64,000 nucleotides of DNA, taken from assembly GCF_963678635.1 (NCBI RefSeq), contig NC_087070.1, forward strand, positions 24,554,933-24,618,932. Reading direction: 5' to 3'. This DNA is from Symsagittifera roscoffensis. Lineage: Eukaryota; Xenacoelomorpha; Acoela; Convolutidae. Below are positions 46,513 to 54,513 of the stretch, piece after piece. The notes under the pieces are model-generated. The model did no database searches, was not told the DNA's origin, and saw only the letters and a list, made by a program, of their open reading frames with translations. The first letter of the stretch is position 1. Each line of letters begins with the position of its first letter. The position numbers and the translations under genes were made by a program.

Positions 46513-48321
46513 TTAGTCGTCGGGGAAGAAACCGTGGGGGAAGATGTCGTGGTTGAGATCTGAAGTTGTTAGTAATTTGGCTAAAATGCGGATGATATTT
46601 TTAGTTTGAAGCAGTGGCCAAAGCAATTGAAGTGCTTTAATGGTGGTTAGTTCTTCAGTGCCAACTGCAAATTCATAAGGTGTGTTTTGTATTAGATTAT
46701 ATAATTTGTGATTGAATTTAGTGTTATGGATGAATTCTAAAATGGGGATTTCTATAGGTTGTACAAACTCGTGTGGGATAAGGAAGGGTCGGGATTCTTC
46801 TGCGTTGAAGGTCTTGGTGATTGGACAAAAAATATACATTTGGGTTATGGGATCATAATTTCGAAGAATACCATGAAGGTTAGTATCTTTAATACAATAT
46901 GTGAAGTTAAGAAAGAATGGTGAGGTGTATTTGGAATTGATGAATTGAAAACGATGGTGTGGTTGTCTGGAGGGAGTGTGTAGGTCAAAGTGATTTTGGA
47001 TGAAACGATAATAAGTATATGTGTGTGTTTGTTTAGTGCGCAACATAATATCGTGTGAGCAGTGCAAATCTCTTTCATGTGGTGCAAGGAAATGAAAGGT
47101 TAGTGAAAATATTTGGAAGCGTTCTTTAAAACTTTCGTAGGCTTGTGTGTCTGTTAGTGCTTCTGAAATAGTGTGGTCAAACTTGCGATCGAAGATATTT
47201 AGTGTAAATACATATGGTGTTTTAATGAAAAATTTCTCGGTGATTTGTGGGTTAGCGAAGCGATCGTCGTCTAAGAATTGATCTTGGTTAGCTCTGATGA
47301 TGTTATGATCGTAATATTCTAGTGTATATTCATTAGCTCGGGGTGCAGTGTGTGTTTTTAGTGATTTTTTATATCCAATATAGGTAAATTGTCTAGATGT
47401 TAGTGGTGTAGTGAGTCGATATAGCATGTCCTTATTTCGTTCTATATCGATGTGAGTGTTAGATAATGGTAAGCAAAGGGGATTAGTAAAATGATAATAT
47501 GAGGTCCAAGGAAGGGTAGGCATTAAAACGTATTCGTCTACAAAGTTACGTGTCTCGTTAGTGTCGTGAGGGGTGTTTAAGGTGTATTGTGGAAATGAGG
47601 GTAAGGTGATAGCTAAAAATTCTTTTGTGTTAGTGTGTTTTGGATGGTTGATATATTCACGGGCTGTTCCTGGTTTCGCTGGGAAAGGATGGTTGGGGAA
47701 CTTTCTTTTAAAAGTGCGGTAAGCTCTATTAGTGCTAAGTGAAGATTCAGTAGTTGTGGATGATGGTGCTAATGATTTGGTATAAATTGAAGAGGGTGTA
47801 GGGGTAGGAGGGTTGGATGAATCTATTGTGGATGAGATTTGGTTTATGGTTGGGGTGTCAAGGTGGTAGGGTTGTTGTTGTAGGGTAATGAAATTATCTA
47901 GTTCTGGGGAGATTCGGGGGGTGTCTGGAGAATGAGATGATTGGTCTGAGTGAAGTGAGGAGTATGTTGGAGTGACTTGGGAAGCATAAGAGGGTGTAGA
48001 ATTGGTTGGGTCAGGGTTATTTGGTAGTATGGGTTGAAAAGGGGGTTGAGAAAAATTTGAGGAGTTGGTGTGAAAATTATTTGATGGAGATGGTTCAGAG
48101 TCGGCAAATTCATCGGGGGTTTCAATATTCGGGTTATTGAGTTGTGAGATGGAGTATAAAACTGAGATGTGTGAATTAGTATCGGAATTCATGCCGGATG
48201 TTACATTACTGGTGGGGAAATCGGGTGGCGGAAAAGCAAAAAGTGGTATTATTTGGATTGGAGTGGTGAGGTTGGTTGGATGGGAATTTGATCGGTGTAG
48301 GGATCCAAGTTGTCGGCTCAT
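46513..48321 (-). CDS. Unrecognised 602-aa protein, last gene of the retroelement
   Basis: The frame opens with an ATG that overlaps the stop of the envelope gene as ATGA (48,318-48,321). Residues 1 to about 225 are rich in Ser, Thr, Pro and Asn and look disordered. From about 225 to the end the protein is Tyr/Phe/His-rich with mixed composition and looks globular. No signal peptide is obvious, and no membrane segment, Cys-His finger or enzyme motif is visible. I know no counterpart in standard Ty3/gypsy or errantivirus elements. The uninterrupted 602 codons and the tight overlap with the envelope gene argue that it is real and co-expressed, perhaps by termination-reinitiation. A structural, regulatory or entry-related role would be a guess. 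Confidence 0.75.
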   Translation of the reverse strand: MSRQLGSLHRSNSHPTNLTTPIQIIPLFAFPPPDFPTSNVTSGMNSDTNSHISVLYSISQLNNPNIETPDEFADSEPSPSNNFHTNSSNFSQPPFQPILPNNPDPTNSTPSYASQVTPTYSSLHSDQSSHSPDTPRISPELDNFITLQQQPYHLDTPTINQISSTIDSSNPPTPTPSSIYTKSLAPSSTTTESSLSTNRAYRTFKRKFPNHPFPAKPGTAREYINHPKHTNTKEFLAITLPSFPQYTLNTPHDTNETRNFVDEYVLMPTLPWTSYYHFTNPLCLPLSNTHIDIERNKDMLYRLTTPLTSRQFTYIGYKKSLKTHTAPRANEYTLEYYDHNIIRANQDQFLDDDRFANPQITEKFFIKTPYVFTLNIFDRKFDHTISEALTDTQAYESFKERFQIFSLTFHFLAPHERDLHCSHDIMLRTKQTHTYTYYRFIQNHFDLHTPSRQPHHRFQFINSKYTSPFFLNFTYCIKDTNLHGILRNYDPITQMYIFCPITKTFNAEESRPFLIPHEFVQPIEIPILEFIHNTKFNHKLYNLIQNTPYEFAVGTEELTTIKALQLLWPLLQTKNIIRILAKLLTTSDLNHDIFPHGFFPDD

Positions 48322-50936
48322 CGTGGGCTAAAAAAATTATTATTTTGAGACTGAAAAACGGTGGTATGGGGTTGTTCTATAATTTGTTCATAAGTATTTT
48401 CATCTTGTGAGTGGTGTGGCATTATATGTTGGATGGGACTTTGTGATATGGTTGGTCTAAAATTTTGATTATGTGTTATGGCTAAATTTCGAAAATTACG
48501 TGGGACTAGGGATAATGAATGGTTATGTGGTAGGGGTGGTAACTGTGGTGCTGTTGGTGTTGTGTCTACATTGTTATGTTCTTCGTCGTATGTGTTCTGT
48601 CTTGTTGCTATTTTTGTGTTGTATTCTTTTATTTGTGCGTCTAAAAGAATTTTGTTTATAGATGTAGAAAAGATTCCAAAAAATCCTGCAAGGAGTATGC
48701 GTGCTACGCTTGCTTGTCTGTTTACTTGTGTGTGTATAGCACATGTGTTGTAGATTCCTTTTAAAAGTGAGAAAAGAAATCCAATAAAGTTAAACATTGC
48801 GTATAAAATAGTCAATTTTTCTAAGATGTAATAGGGCCATCCTAGAAAATCAAGAATTTCATTCTTGAGTGTAACAAAGCTAAAAATATTGATAGGTGAT
48901 ATATCTTGGGGACGGTATTTTTCACCGTTTAGATATATATAATCTTTAATGTCTTTAAAATATCCGCTATAGTCTTGCGTATAGATGTCTGCAAATCCTG
49001 CGGTTTCTGCAAGTTTGCGTAAGTTTTGGTCAATTGATTGTCTTTGTATAGTGTCCATTTGTGTTAATAATTCTTGGAATTGTTGTGTTCGAATGTGATG
49101 TTGAATATCTGACTTTGAATATATTCCTATTGATTGTAAGTCTATATTTGGGTTTCGAGCAATAGCGCAAATGCTTTCTGGTGAAAATTTTTTGAGTGAT
49201 TGCATTAAAGTGGGATATGGGGTGAGAAGGTAATATTTATCTTCATCAGGGTTTATTTGTACTACATTGTGGCTATTTTCTGATCCACATGGGACTGCGG
49301 TATCCCAGAAATAGGTTCTTCGTGAAAGTGTGTCAACGAAATGTACTTTGTTCTTATAAAAGATAGGGATTCTTTTATAGCATCGTTTGTCTTCAAAAAC
49401 GTATAGTGGTGGTACTTTTTTAGTACAAGTATAAAACCATAAGATGTTTCCTTCATAGTCTAAAAAATTTGATCTATTTCCTGATAGTAAATATCCTGCG
49501 TAGGGTATTTTTAATACTGCTAGTGCAAGTGATTGTAATATTTGTGTTCTTTCTAATTCGCATAGTTGGTGTAGTGTTTCTAATTCGGAGAGTGACATTT
49601 CTTGAAAAATTCGGCTAATCGTGTAGTCTAGTTTCATATCTAAGTGAATATCATAGTGAATATTACCGAAATATGTACTATTCATTAGTGATAGTTCTTG
49701 TAAACGTGTGCTTTGATCGTCTTGAGGCTTTAAATGTCCACCAGGTTGACCTGTATTCTTTTGAAAATGAACTGGTATGTATGATGTTCCTTCATTTGGA
49801 GGATGACTTGTGGCGTATGGGTCGACTTTTAGTTTTCCAGTGGTCATGTCGAATCCATTTTCGTATTCAACTAATATTTCAGAGTATTGTGTTTTGTGAA
49901 GTGGGTTTCTGTATTTACATGCAAGTTCTGTCTCTTGATATATTTGAAAACGTGTTAATTTATTTTCTATATTTTGAATGTTTCGGAAATTAGAACTTAT
50001 TTTTCGTAATGGATTTACTTGTTCATATGGTATTGATTGTATAAAATGTTTTTCGTGAAATTTTATCATACGAGCGTGTATTTTTGCTACTTGAAATGTT
50101 GTGCATGTGTCTTCAGGCAACCAAACAATTGTTGCTTGTGTTCGTGTTGTAGGGTCGCAATAACCTTGGTCGTTTTTACAAGGTAATCTGATTCCTTGAT
50201 AGATCATTGTGTTGTCTGATAAATCTCGTGTGAGTTGTATTTTTTCGAGTTGTATTTTCCAATCGAAAAACATTATTTCTTGGTATCCTTTATTTTTTGT
50301 GTCTGCTTTGCAGTTTGATGGGTCAATTATACCAATGTGTGGTATCCAGTGTTTATCGTGCATGTCATAGGTTAATCGTCCGTGTGCGCCGTTATATGGG
50401 TATTTTTCATCTAATTTTATATGTCCTTGATATCTTTCAAGTTCTGCTTGATGTACAGAATCTGAAAAAACTTGGAAATAGACTAACTTTCTATCTGTGT
50501 TTTTATTTTTTGTGATATTTAGTCGGAGTAACTCGTTTTTACAATCTTCGGGATTGAGATGTAAAAGTCGTTCTATATTACTCTGGTAGAATGATTCATG
50601 GTCAAGTCGGTTTTTATTTCCGTTTGAGACTTGTGAACAATGTACTTTCTTTTCAGAAAATGTTGCTGTGAATTTATATCCTATAACTGTAGTTGCTCGG
50701 GATTTTGAATAAAGTGTTGCTATTACATTTGTAGTTTCTATGGCTTGGGGCTCTGTTTCGCATTGTGATACTTGATTTATTGCATACTTGTGTAGTGTTT
50801 TTTGTTCGTTTTCTTCACAATCGTAATGTGTTACTAATAAATCTTGGGGTCCTGTGCGGGGAGAAGGGTTTATGTTTTGATTTGAGATTACTAGAAAAAG
50901 GAGTTGGGAAAAAATTAATAATTTTAGAATATACAT
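48318..50936 (-). CDS. env: Envelope-type glycoprotein, 872 aa
   Basis: The protein has a hydrophobic N-terminal signal peptide (about residues 1-19), a long Cys-containing ectodomain, a membrane anchor at about residues 702-726, and a second hydrophobic stretch at about 743-765. A disordered Asn/Gln/His-rich tail follows. NxS/T sites are visible at 140, 419 and 487. The part from about 500 to 610, with CTKK, KRCYKRIPIFY, a VD…SRR segment, AVPC and GIYS, resembles the fusion-glycoprotein layout of some negative-strand RNA viruses, notably chuvirus-like (Jingchuvirales) glycoproteins, rather than the baculovirus-type envelope of gypsy. That relation is my inference from motif layout. It lies downstream of integrase as envelope genes do, and its ATG overlaps the preceding frame by 13 nt. 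The frame is intact. Confidence 0.75.
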   Translation of the reverse strand: MYILKLLIFSQLLFLVISNQNINPSPRTGPQDLLVTHYDCEENEQKTLHKYAINQVSQCETEPQAIETTNVIATLYSKSRATTVIGYKFTATFSEKKVHCSQVSNGNKNRLDHESFYQSNIERLLHLNPEDCKNELLRLNITKNKNTDRKLVYFQVFSDSVHQAELERYQGHIKLDEKYPYNGAHGRLTYDMHDKHWIPHIGIIDPSNCKADTKNKGYQEIMFFDWKIQLEKIQLTRDLSDNTMIYQGIRLPCKNDQGYCDPTTRTQATIVWLPEDTCTTFQVAKIHARMIKFHEKHFIQSIPYEQVNPLRKISSNFRNIQNIENKLTRFQIYQETELACKYRNPLHKTQYSEILVEYENGFDMTTGKLKVDPYATSHPPNEGTSYIPVHFQKNTGQPGGHLKPQDDQSTRLQELSLMNSTYFGNIHYDIHLDMKLDYTISRIFQEMSLSELETLHQLCELERTQILQSLALAVLKIPYAGYLLSGNRSNFLDYEGNILWFYTCTKKVPPLYVFEDKRCYKRIPIFYKNKVHFVDTLSRRTYFWDTAVPCGSENSHNVVQINPDEDKYYLLTPYPTLMQSLKKFSPESICAIARNPNIDLQSIGIYSKSDIQHHIRTQQFQELLTQMDTIQRQSIDQNLRKLAETAGFADIYTQDYSGYFKDIKDYIYLNGEKYRPQDISPINIFSFVTLKNEILDFLGWPYYILEKLTILYAMFNFIGFLFSLLKGIYNTCAIHTQVNRQASVARILLAGFFGIFSTSINKILLDAQIKEYNTKIATRQNTYDEEHNNVDTTPTAPQLPPLPHNHSLSLVPRNFRNLAITHNQNFRPTISQSPIQHIMPHHSQDENTYEQIIEQPHTTVFQSQNNNFFSPR

Positions 50937-52057
50937 GTGTATGATAATCCTGAGTATGGGTTATAAAATGTGATGTAACCAATTGTCTTTTTGCTATATC
51001 TGTCGTATTTATATATTACTTCTGTGGTTATAAATGGTGGTGGTAGTGATTGAGCTGTTATGTTTGGTGGATTCAATGGGTAGGGATGTTGAGTAATGTT
51101 GTTTAATTTAACTGTGATTTCAAACTTTAGTTGTAAACTGTTTTGTTGGAGTATTTGGATATTGTGATCACGGATATCGTCGTGAATGTCTTGTCGGTAT
51201 TGTAATCTATTAAGTGCCCAGTTGTGAAGGCGATTACTTTCTAGATGTTGTCCAAATAATGTTGGAGGGGCTGTAAATGTATTCCAATCTAGTCTTAAAG
51301 GGATATTTGTTGATGATTGTTCTCGATATCTGGCGTCGAGATTATTTGGAAAATTTAAGTTAAAAGGTGGTGGTGAAATCTGGCTTATTGATGGTGTTGA
51401 TGGTAGTGATAATGTTTCTGGTAGTGATGAGGATGTTGTTGTATCCGTAGAAATATCTATTGGATCATTGACTAAATTTAGTTCACCTTGTGTAAATGAA
51501 TGTGTTGTCCAATATGGTAGTCGTGATGCCTGGTTTGGGGAGTTAAAGGGATTTTCACGTATTTGTTCAGATGTTGGTGTTGAACCTAAGTAATCTGATG
51601 GTAGGCTTGAGGTGCTACGTTGTGAAAGAAGCGTAGGGGTTTCTGGTAATATACCAATGGGGTTTTCTGGAGTGTTTTGTGATGGGGATTGAGGTATATC
51701 AAAATGAACTCGGGGAGTTTGAAAATTTCTGTTTCGTCGAGGATGTATAATTTGTCTATTTATTTCGACTGTATTCTGGTTTTGACTAGGATTTCTTATT
51801 CTACTTAATTCTTGTGGTAGTGTTGGGTATAAGTTATATGTTGGTTCGCTTAGAGGTGCTTGTCGTTGAACTGGTTCTAGTGGTTCTGATAAACGAGCGT
51901 GTCGTTCTTCAAAAGTGTATGGGTTATCTTGAAAGGAAATTCGTGTAGATGTTTGAGGATTTTGGGTAGTTGAAGATGTTGTTGGATTATCTTGGGATGA
52001 TGTCGGTGAAGACTGATTTTGTGACTGTTGGGTAGCAATTTTTGATAGTTTTTTGGT
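50924..52057 (-). CDS. 377-codon open frame with no methionine, accessory protein
   Basis: The minus strand is open from just after a TAG (52,058-52,060) to a TAA at 50,924-50,926, with no ATG codon anywhere. I read the frame codon by codon and found no stop. About the first 230 residues are rich in Ser, Thr, Pro, Gln and Asn and look disordered. The last 140 look folded (RLDWNTFTAPPTLFGQ, then EVIYKYDRYSKKTIGYITFY) with two NIT sites. It overlaps the start of the envelope frame by 13 nt. The length, composition change and position argue for a real gene that needs a non-AUG start, a spliced leader exon or frameshifting. A candidate splice acceptor (CTACCCAACAG) lies near its start, at about 52,027-52,038. 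No homolog is recognised. Confidence 0.65.
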   Translation of the reverse strand, partial: TKKLSKIATQQSQNQSSPTSSQDNPTTSSTTQNPQTSTRISFQDNPYTFEERHARLSEPLEPVQRQAPLSEPTYNLYPTLPQELSRIRNPSQNQNTVEINRQIIHPRRNRNFQTPRVHFDIPQSPSQNTPENPIGILPETPTLLSQRSTSSLPSDYLGSTPTSEQIRENPFNSPNQASRLPYWTTHSFTQGELNLVNDPIDISTDTTTSSSLPETLSLPSTPSISQISPPPFNLNFPNNLDARYREQSSTNIPLRLDWNTFTAPPTLFGQHLESNRLHNWALNRLQYRQDIHDDIRDHNIQILQQNSLQLKFEITVKLNNITQHPYPLNPPNITAQSLPPPFITTEVIYKYDRYSKKTIGYITFYNPYSGLSYTCIF

Positions 52058-52065
52058 CTATTCTT

Positions 52066-52254
52066 TTAGTGAAAAAGTTTATGTTTATTATAGTATTCTT
52101 CTAAGAAAAGAATTAGGAGGATTGTTGCTAGAGCGAATGTGATGATTGCTTTCTTTATACATTTGCATATGGTCAAAATGAGGGATGATAGAAATGTTAT
52201 GAAAATTACAAATAGTAGAAAAATATCAGTTCTACTGAAAATAGTTCGTATCAT
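52066..52254 (-). CDS. Small hydrophobic protein, 62 aa
   Basis: The ATG overlaps the stop of the preceding ORF as ATGA (52,251-52,254). Two hydrophobic segments, about residues 10-28 and 35-50, are separated by a Cys-Lys-Lys turn (CKCIKK), the layout of a small hairpin membrane protein. Its function is unknown. Its position between integrase and envelope makes a viroporin-like or small-hydrophobic-protein role conceivable but unproved. Confidence 0.5.
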   Translation of the reverse strand: MIRTIFSRTDIFLLFVIFITFLSSLILTICKCIKKAIITFALATILLILFLEEYYNKHKLFH

Positions 52255-52481
52255 TTAGACAAGTTGTATGAATCGTACCTGTGGATATAATCAAGGGTTT
52301 TTGAAAGTTGGAGAAATAGTTCGAATATAGTGTAGAAAATTAAAAAAACATTACAAAAAATGATAAAGATTATTAGAAAAGATTCAAGGATATCAAAAAG
52401 AAATATTATGAAAGTTTCAAGTATCGTAAAAAATTGTTTGAGGTTTGTGATAATTTTTGTGACTGTTTGATAGAAGAGCAT
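52251..52481 (-). CDS. Small hydrophobic protein, 76 aa
   Basis: The frame starts at an ATG and is dominated by Phe, Ile and Leu from about residue 16 to 58, enough for one or two membrane spans. The C-terminal end is polar. T-rich DNA readily yields such sequences, but the ATGA overlap with a second hydrophobic ORF and the location in the accessory block support a real gene pair. Confidence 0.45.
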   Translation of the reverse strand: MLFYQTVTKIITNLKQFFTILETFIIFLFDILESFLIIFIIFCNVFLIFYTIFELFLQLSKTLDYIHRYDSYNLSK

Positions 52482-53074
52482 TTAAGAAATGACTTCTTGA
52501 TCGAATATTTTTTGTTGTTTGGGGCAATTTTTAAGTGTGGTCGGATTATTTATTGGTTTTTTGACAAGTGGGTTGAGTTTTGTGAAAAATTGTTGGGGGC
52601 AATTTTTATGGTGATCGGGAGGTCTTCTTTGTCTTTATTTTCATTTGTCAAATGATCTGGGGTATTTTTGAGATTTTTATACTTTAGGCTAATTAAAATG
52701 GTCGTTCTTTTACTTTAGGCTAATTTAACATATTTGTTTGGGGGGTATTTGAGGGCTGAGTTGGGGAAATATTGTTGATCTTTGGTTTATTAGATAAGGG
52801 AGGGTTATGATATTATGGTGATATTTATTTTAGTTGTCAAGTTGGAGTGGTTTGCTTATTTTTGACCTGGAGGTCGTAAAGTTATAGTTATAGATATGCC
52901 TGGAGTTTAATATCGTTCATCTAGTTGGTTTGTGTTAGAGTTAGAGAAGGTGACGGATTGGATGAATCCTATTGGCTAATTATGAACTAGAATCGCTGCG
53001 TGTTTGTCAGCATGTTATTTTGAAAAATGAAAGTGTAAAATGTTTCAGAGGTGCAAAGATTATTAAATGTAGAA
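52482..53074 (-). promoter_or_regulatory. Spacer between pol and the accessory block, with direct repeats
   Basis: No long frame. On the coding strand TTAGCCTAAAGTA occurs twice (near 52,680-52,730) and AAAAATTGCCCC-x-AACAA occurs twice (near 52,512-52,532 and 52,588-52,608). Such paired motifs between gene blocks could mark a promoter or processing site for a downstream mRNA; that is inference. Confidence 0.3.
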
Positions 53075-53224
53075 TTAAAGTTGTTTTTGAAATTCAACTT
53101 TCTTTAATATTTTAGATTGTGGAATGAATAATTTATAATTTTTACGTGGTTGATTTCTAAGTCGTGAAGACTCTCTATGCTCTGATTTGTCGATTTGTTC
53201 TTGGGGTATTATTTGTTCTGTCAT
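53075..53224 (-). CDS. 49-aa basic ORF downstream of integrase
   Basis: It is ATG-initiated, Gln/Glu-rich at the start and basic afterwards (SSRLRNQPRKNYKLF). It begins about 40 nt after the integrase stop in a different frame. The composition resembles the basic tail of a retroelement polyprotein, so it could be an independent small protein or the displaced C-terminus of Pol. Confidence 0.35.
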   Translation of the reverse strand: MTEQIIPQEQIDKSEHRESSRLRNQPRKNYKLFIPQSKILKKVEFQKQL

Positions 53225-53262
53225 TTTTCTATTTTTTCTTTCTTTTTGAGATGTATTTTGAT

Positions 53263-54510
53263 CTAGATTTTTGTTTTGTTTTTTGTGGTGGTTGATTTTG
53301 TATTTTGATTTCCGAGGTGAATATCATTTTGTTCCTTTGTTGTATTTTCCGTATGTGGGTCATTTTGAATAACTTTTAAACCTGTAAAAGAATATAATTG
53401 AGTTAGTTCGCGGAGTGCGTATTCTTTTGGATAATAAGGTAATAGGTTATTTCGGTGTTGAACGATTTCTTTTTTGTCTGAGTCGATGATTTTATATGTG
53501 ACATCAGTGGGTTTTGTAATTATTTGGTATGGTCCTTTACGAAGGGGTTGTAACTTTTTTGAAATTCCTTTTTGAGTATTAAAATTGGGTATTAAAACAA
53601 ATGTTCCAATTTTTAAATCGGAGGCTGGTGTAAAGCGTGAATTTATTTGTTCATTAATATTTTGCCTTTGTAACAACTTTTTTGTTACTTTTTGATAAAT
53701 TTCATTGTGTTTTTTATCTCTGTTTAAAATCCATTCGGTGTGTGTACCGGAGGCTAATTTAAGAATTTGTGGGTGATGAAAATGATCTTCATCGTGTGTA
53801 TGTAATGGTAGGTTATAACAAATTGAGTCTTTATTTGGTTGACAATAACTTTGTGCGTTTTTATGAGAGTTTGCTGTAAACATTATTGGTTTGCGTGGCT
53901 TTTGGTTAAAAACCATTTCATATGGTGACATTCCTAAAGTTGTCGTGATTTGTGAATTATATGCTAAGGGAAATAGTTTTACGTCTGCTGACCATTCGGT
54001 GTATCTTGTATCATTTCCATTGATGATACATCTGAGGTATTCTTGTAATGAACGGTTCATACCTTCGACTAAGCCGTTTGTCCAAGGTGCGTGAGATGTA
54101 CGTGGTTTGTGTTTGATGTTATATAGATGACATAGTGTGATGATTTCATTATTTATGAATTCTGTACCGTTGTCTGTAACTAAAATTTCTGGTAGTCCGA
54201 ATTTTGCTATCCAGTGTTCATAAAGCGTTGTGTAAGCATAATAAGCGTTACAATGTGGTACTGGGTTAAGTGCTACATAATGTGTAAATGCGTCAACAAT
54301 TACCATAATGTAGGAGTTTCCTTCGGATGAGGGTGAAATTGGTCTTTTAGTATCAAATGAGATACGATGGTTAAAGTACAAACTTTGTCCTTTAAAATCT
54401 TGTTTTTGTGCTATTTGTTTTTGATTTGGGTAAGGTTTATTTAGTTGACATACTATACAGTCATTGCATAGTACTTTTATCCAAATTGGTGCATTTGGGA
54501 AATAAAAGTT
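53263..54510 (-). CDS. pol: Integrase region of Pol
   Basis: The same frame as the reverse transcriptase continues here after a TAA at 54,511-54,513. A CNDC…C pair just after that stop completes an HHCC zinc-binding module whose two His lie before it (SHTQNIKGH). The catalytic core follows with Asp in ISFDTKR, Asp in VTDNGTEF and Glu in TNGLVEGMN, the last two exactly 35 residues apart, the D,D35E signature. A C-terminal basic domain follows (KLQPLRKGPYQI), the usual DNA-binding part. No ATG is present at its start, so it must come from the polyprotein if the stop is suppressed or is an assembly error. The stop at 53,263-53,265 ends it. Confidence 0.88.
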   Translation of the reverse strand, partial: NFYFPNAPIWIKVLCNDCIVCQLNKPYPNQKQIAQKQDFKGQSLYFNHRISFDTKRPISPSSEGNSYIMVIVDAFTHYVALNPVPHCNAYYAYTTLYEHWIAKFGLPEILVTDNGTEFINNEIITLCHLYNIKHKPRTSHAPWTNGLVEGMNRSLQEYLRCIINGNDTRYTEWSADVKLFPLAYNSQITTTLGMSPYEMVFNQKPRKPIMFTANSHKNAQSYCQPNKDSICYNLPLHTHDEDHFHHPQILKLASGTHTEWILNRDKKHNEIYQKVTKKLLQRQNINEQINSRFTPASDLKIGTFVLIPNFNTQKGISKKLQPLRKGPYQIITKPTDVTYKIIDSDKKEIVQHRNNLLPYYPKEYALRELTQLYSFTGLKVIQNDPHTENTTKEQNDIHLGNQNTKSTTTKNKTKI

Positions 54511-54513
54511 TTA
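54511..54513 (-). other. In-frame TAA inside the integrase zinc module
   Basis: The ochre codon lies between the His pair and the Cys pair of the module; both sides are otherwise in one frame. Confidence 0.85.
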
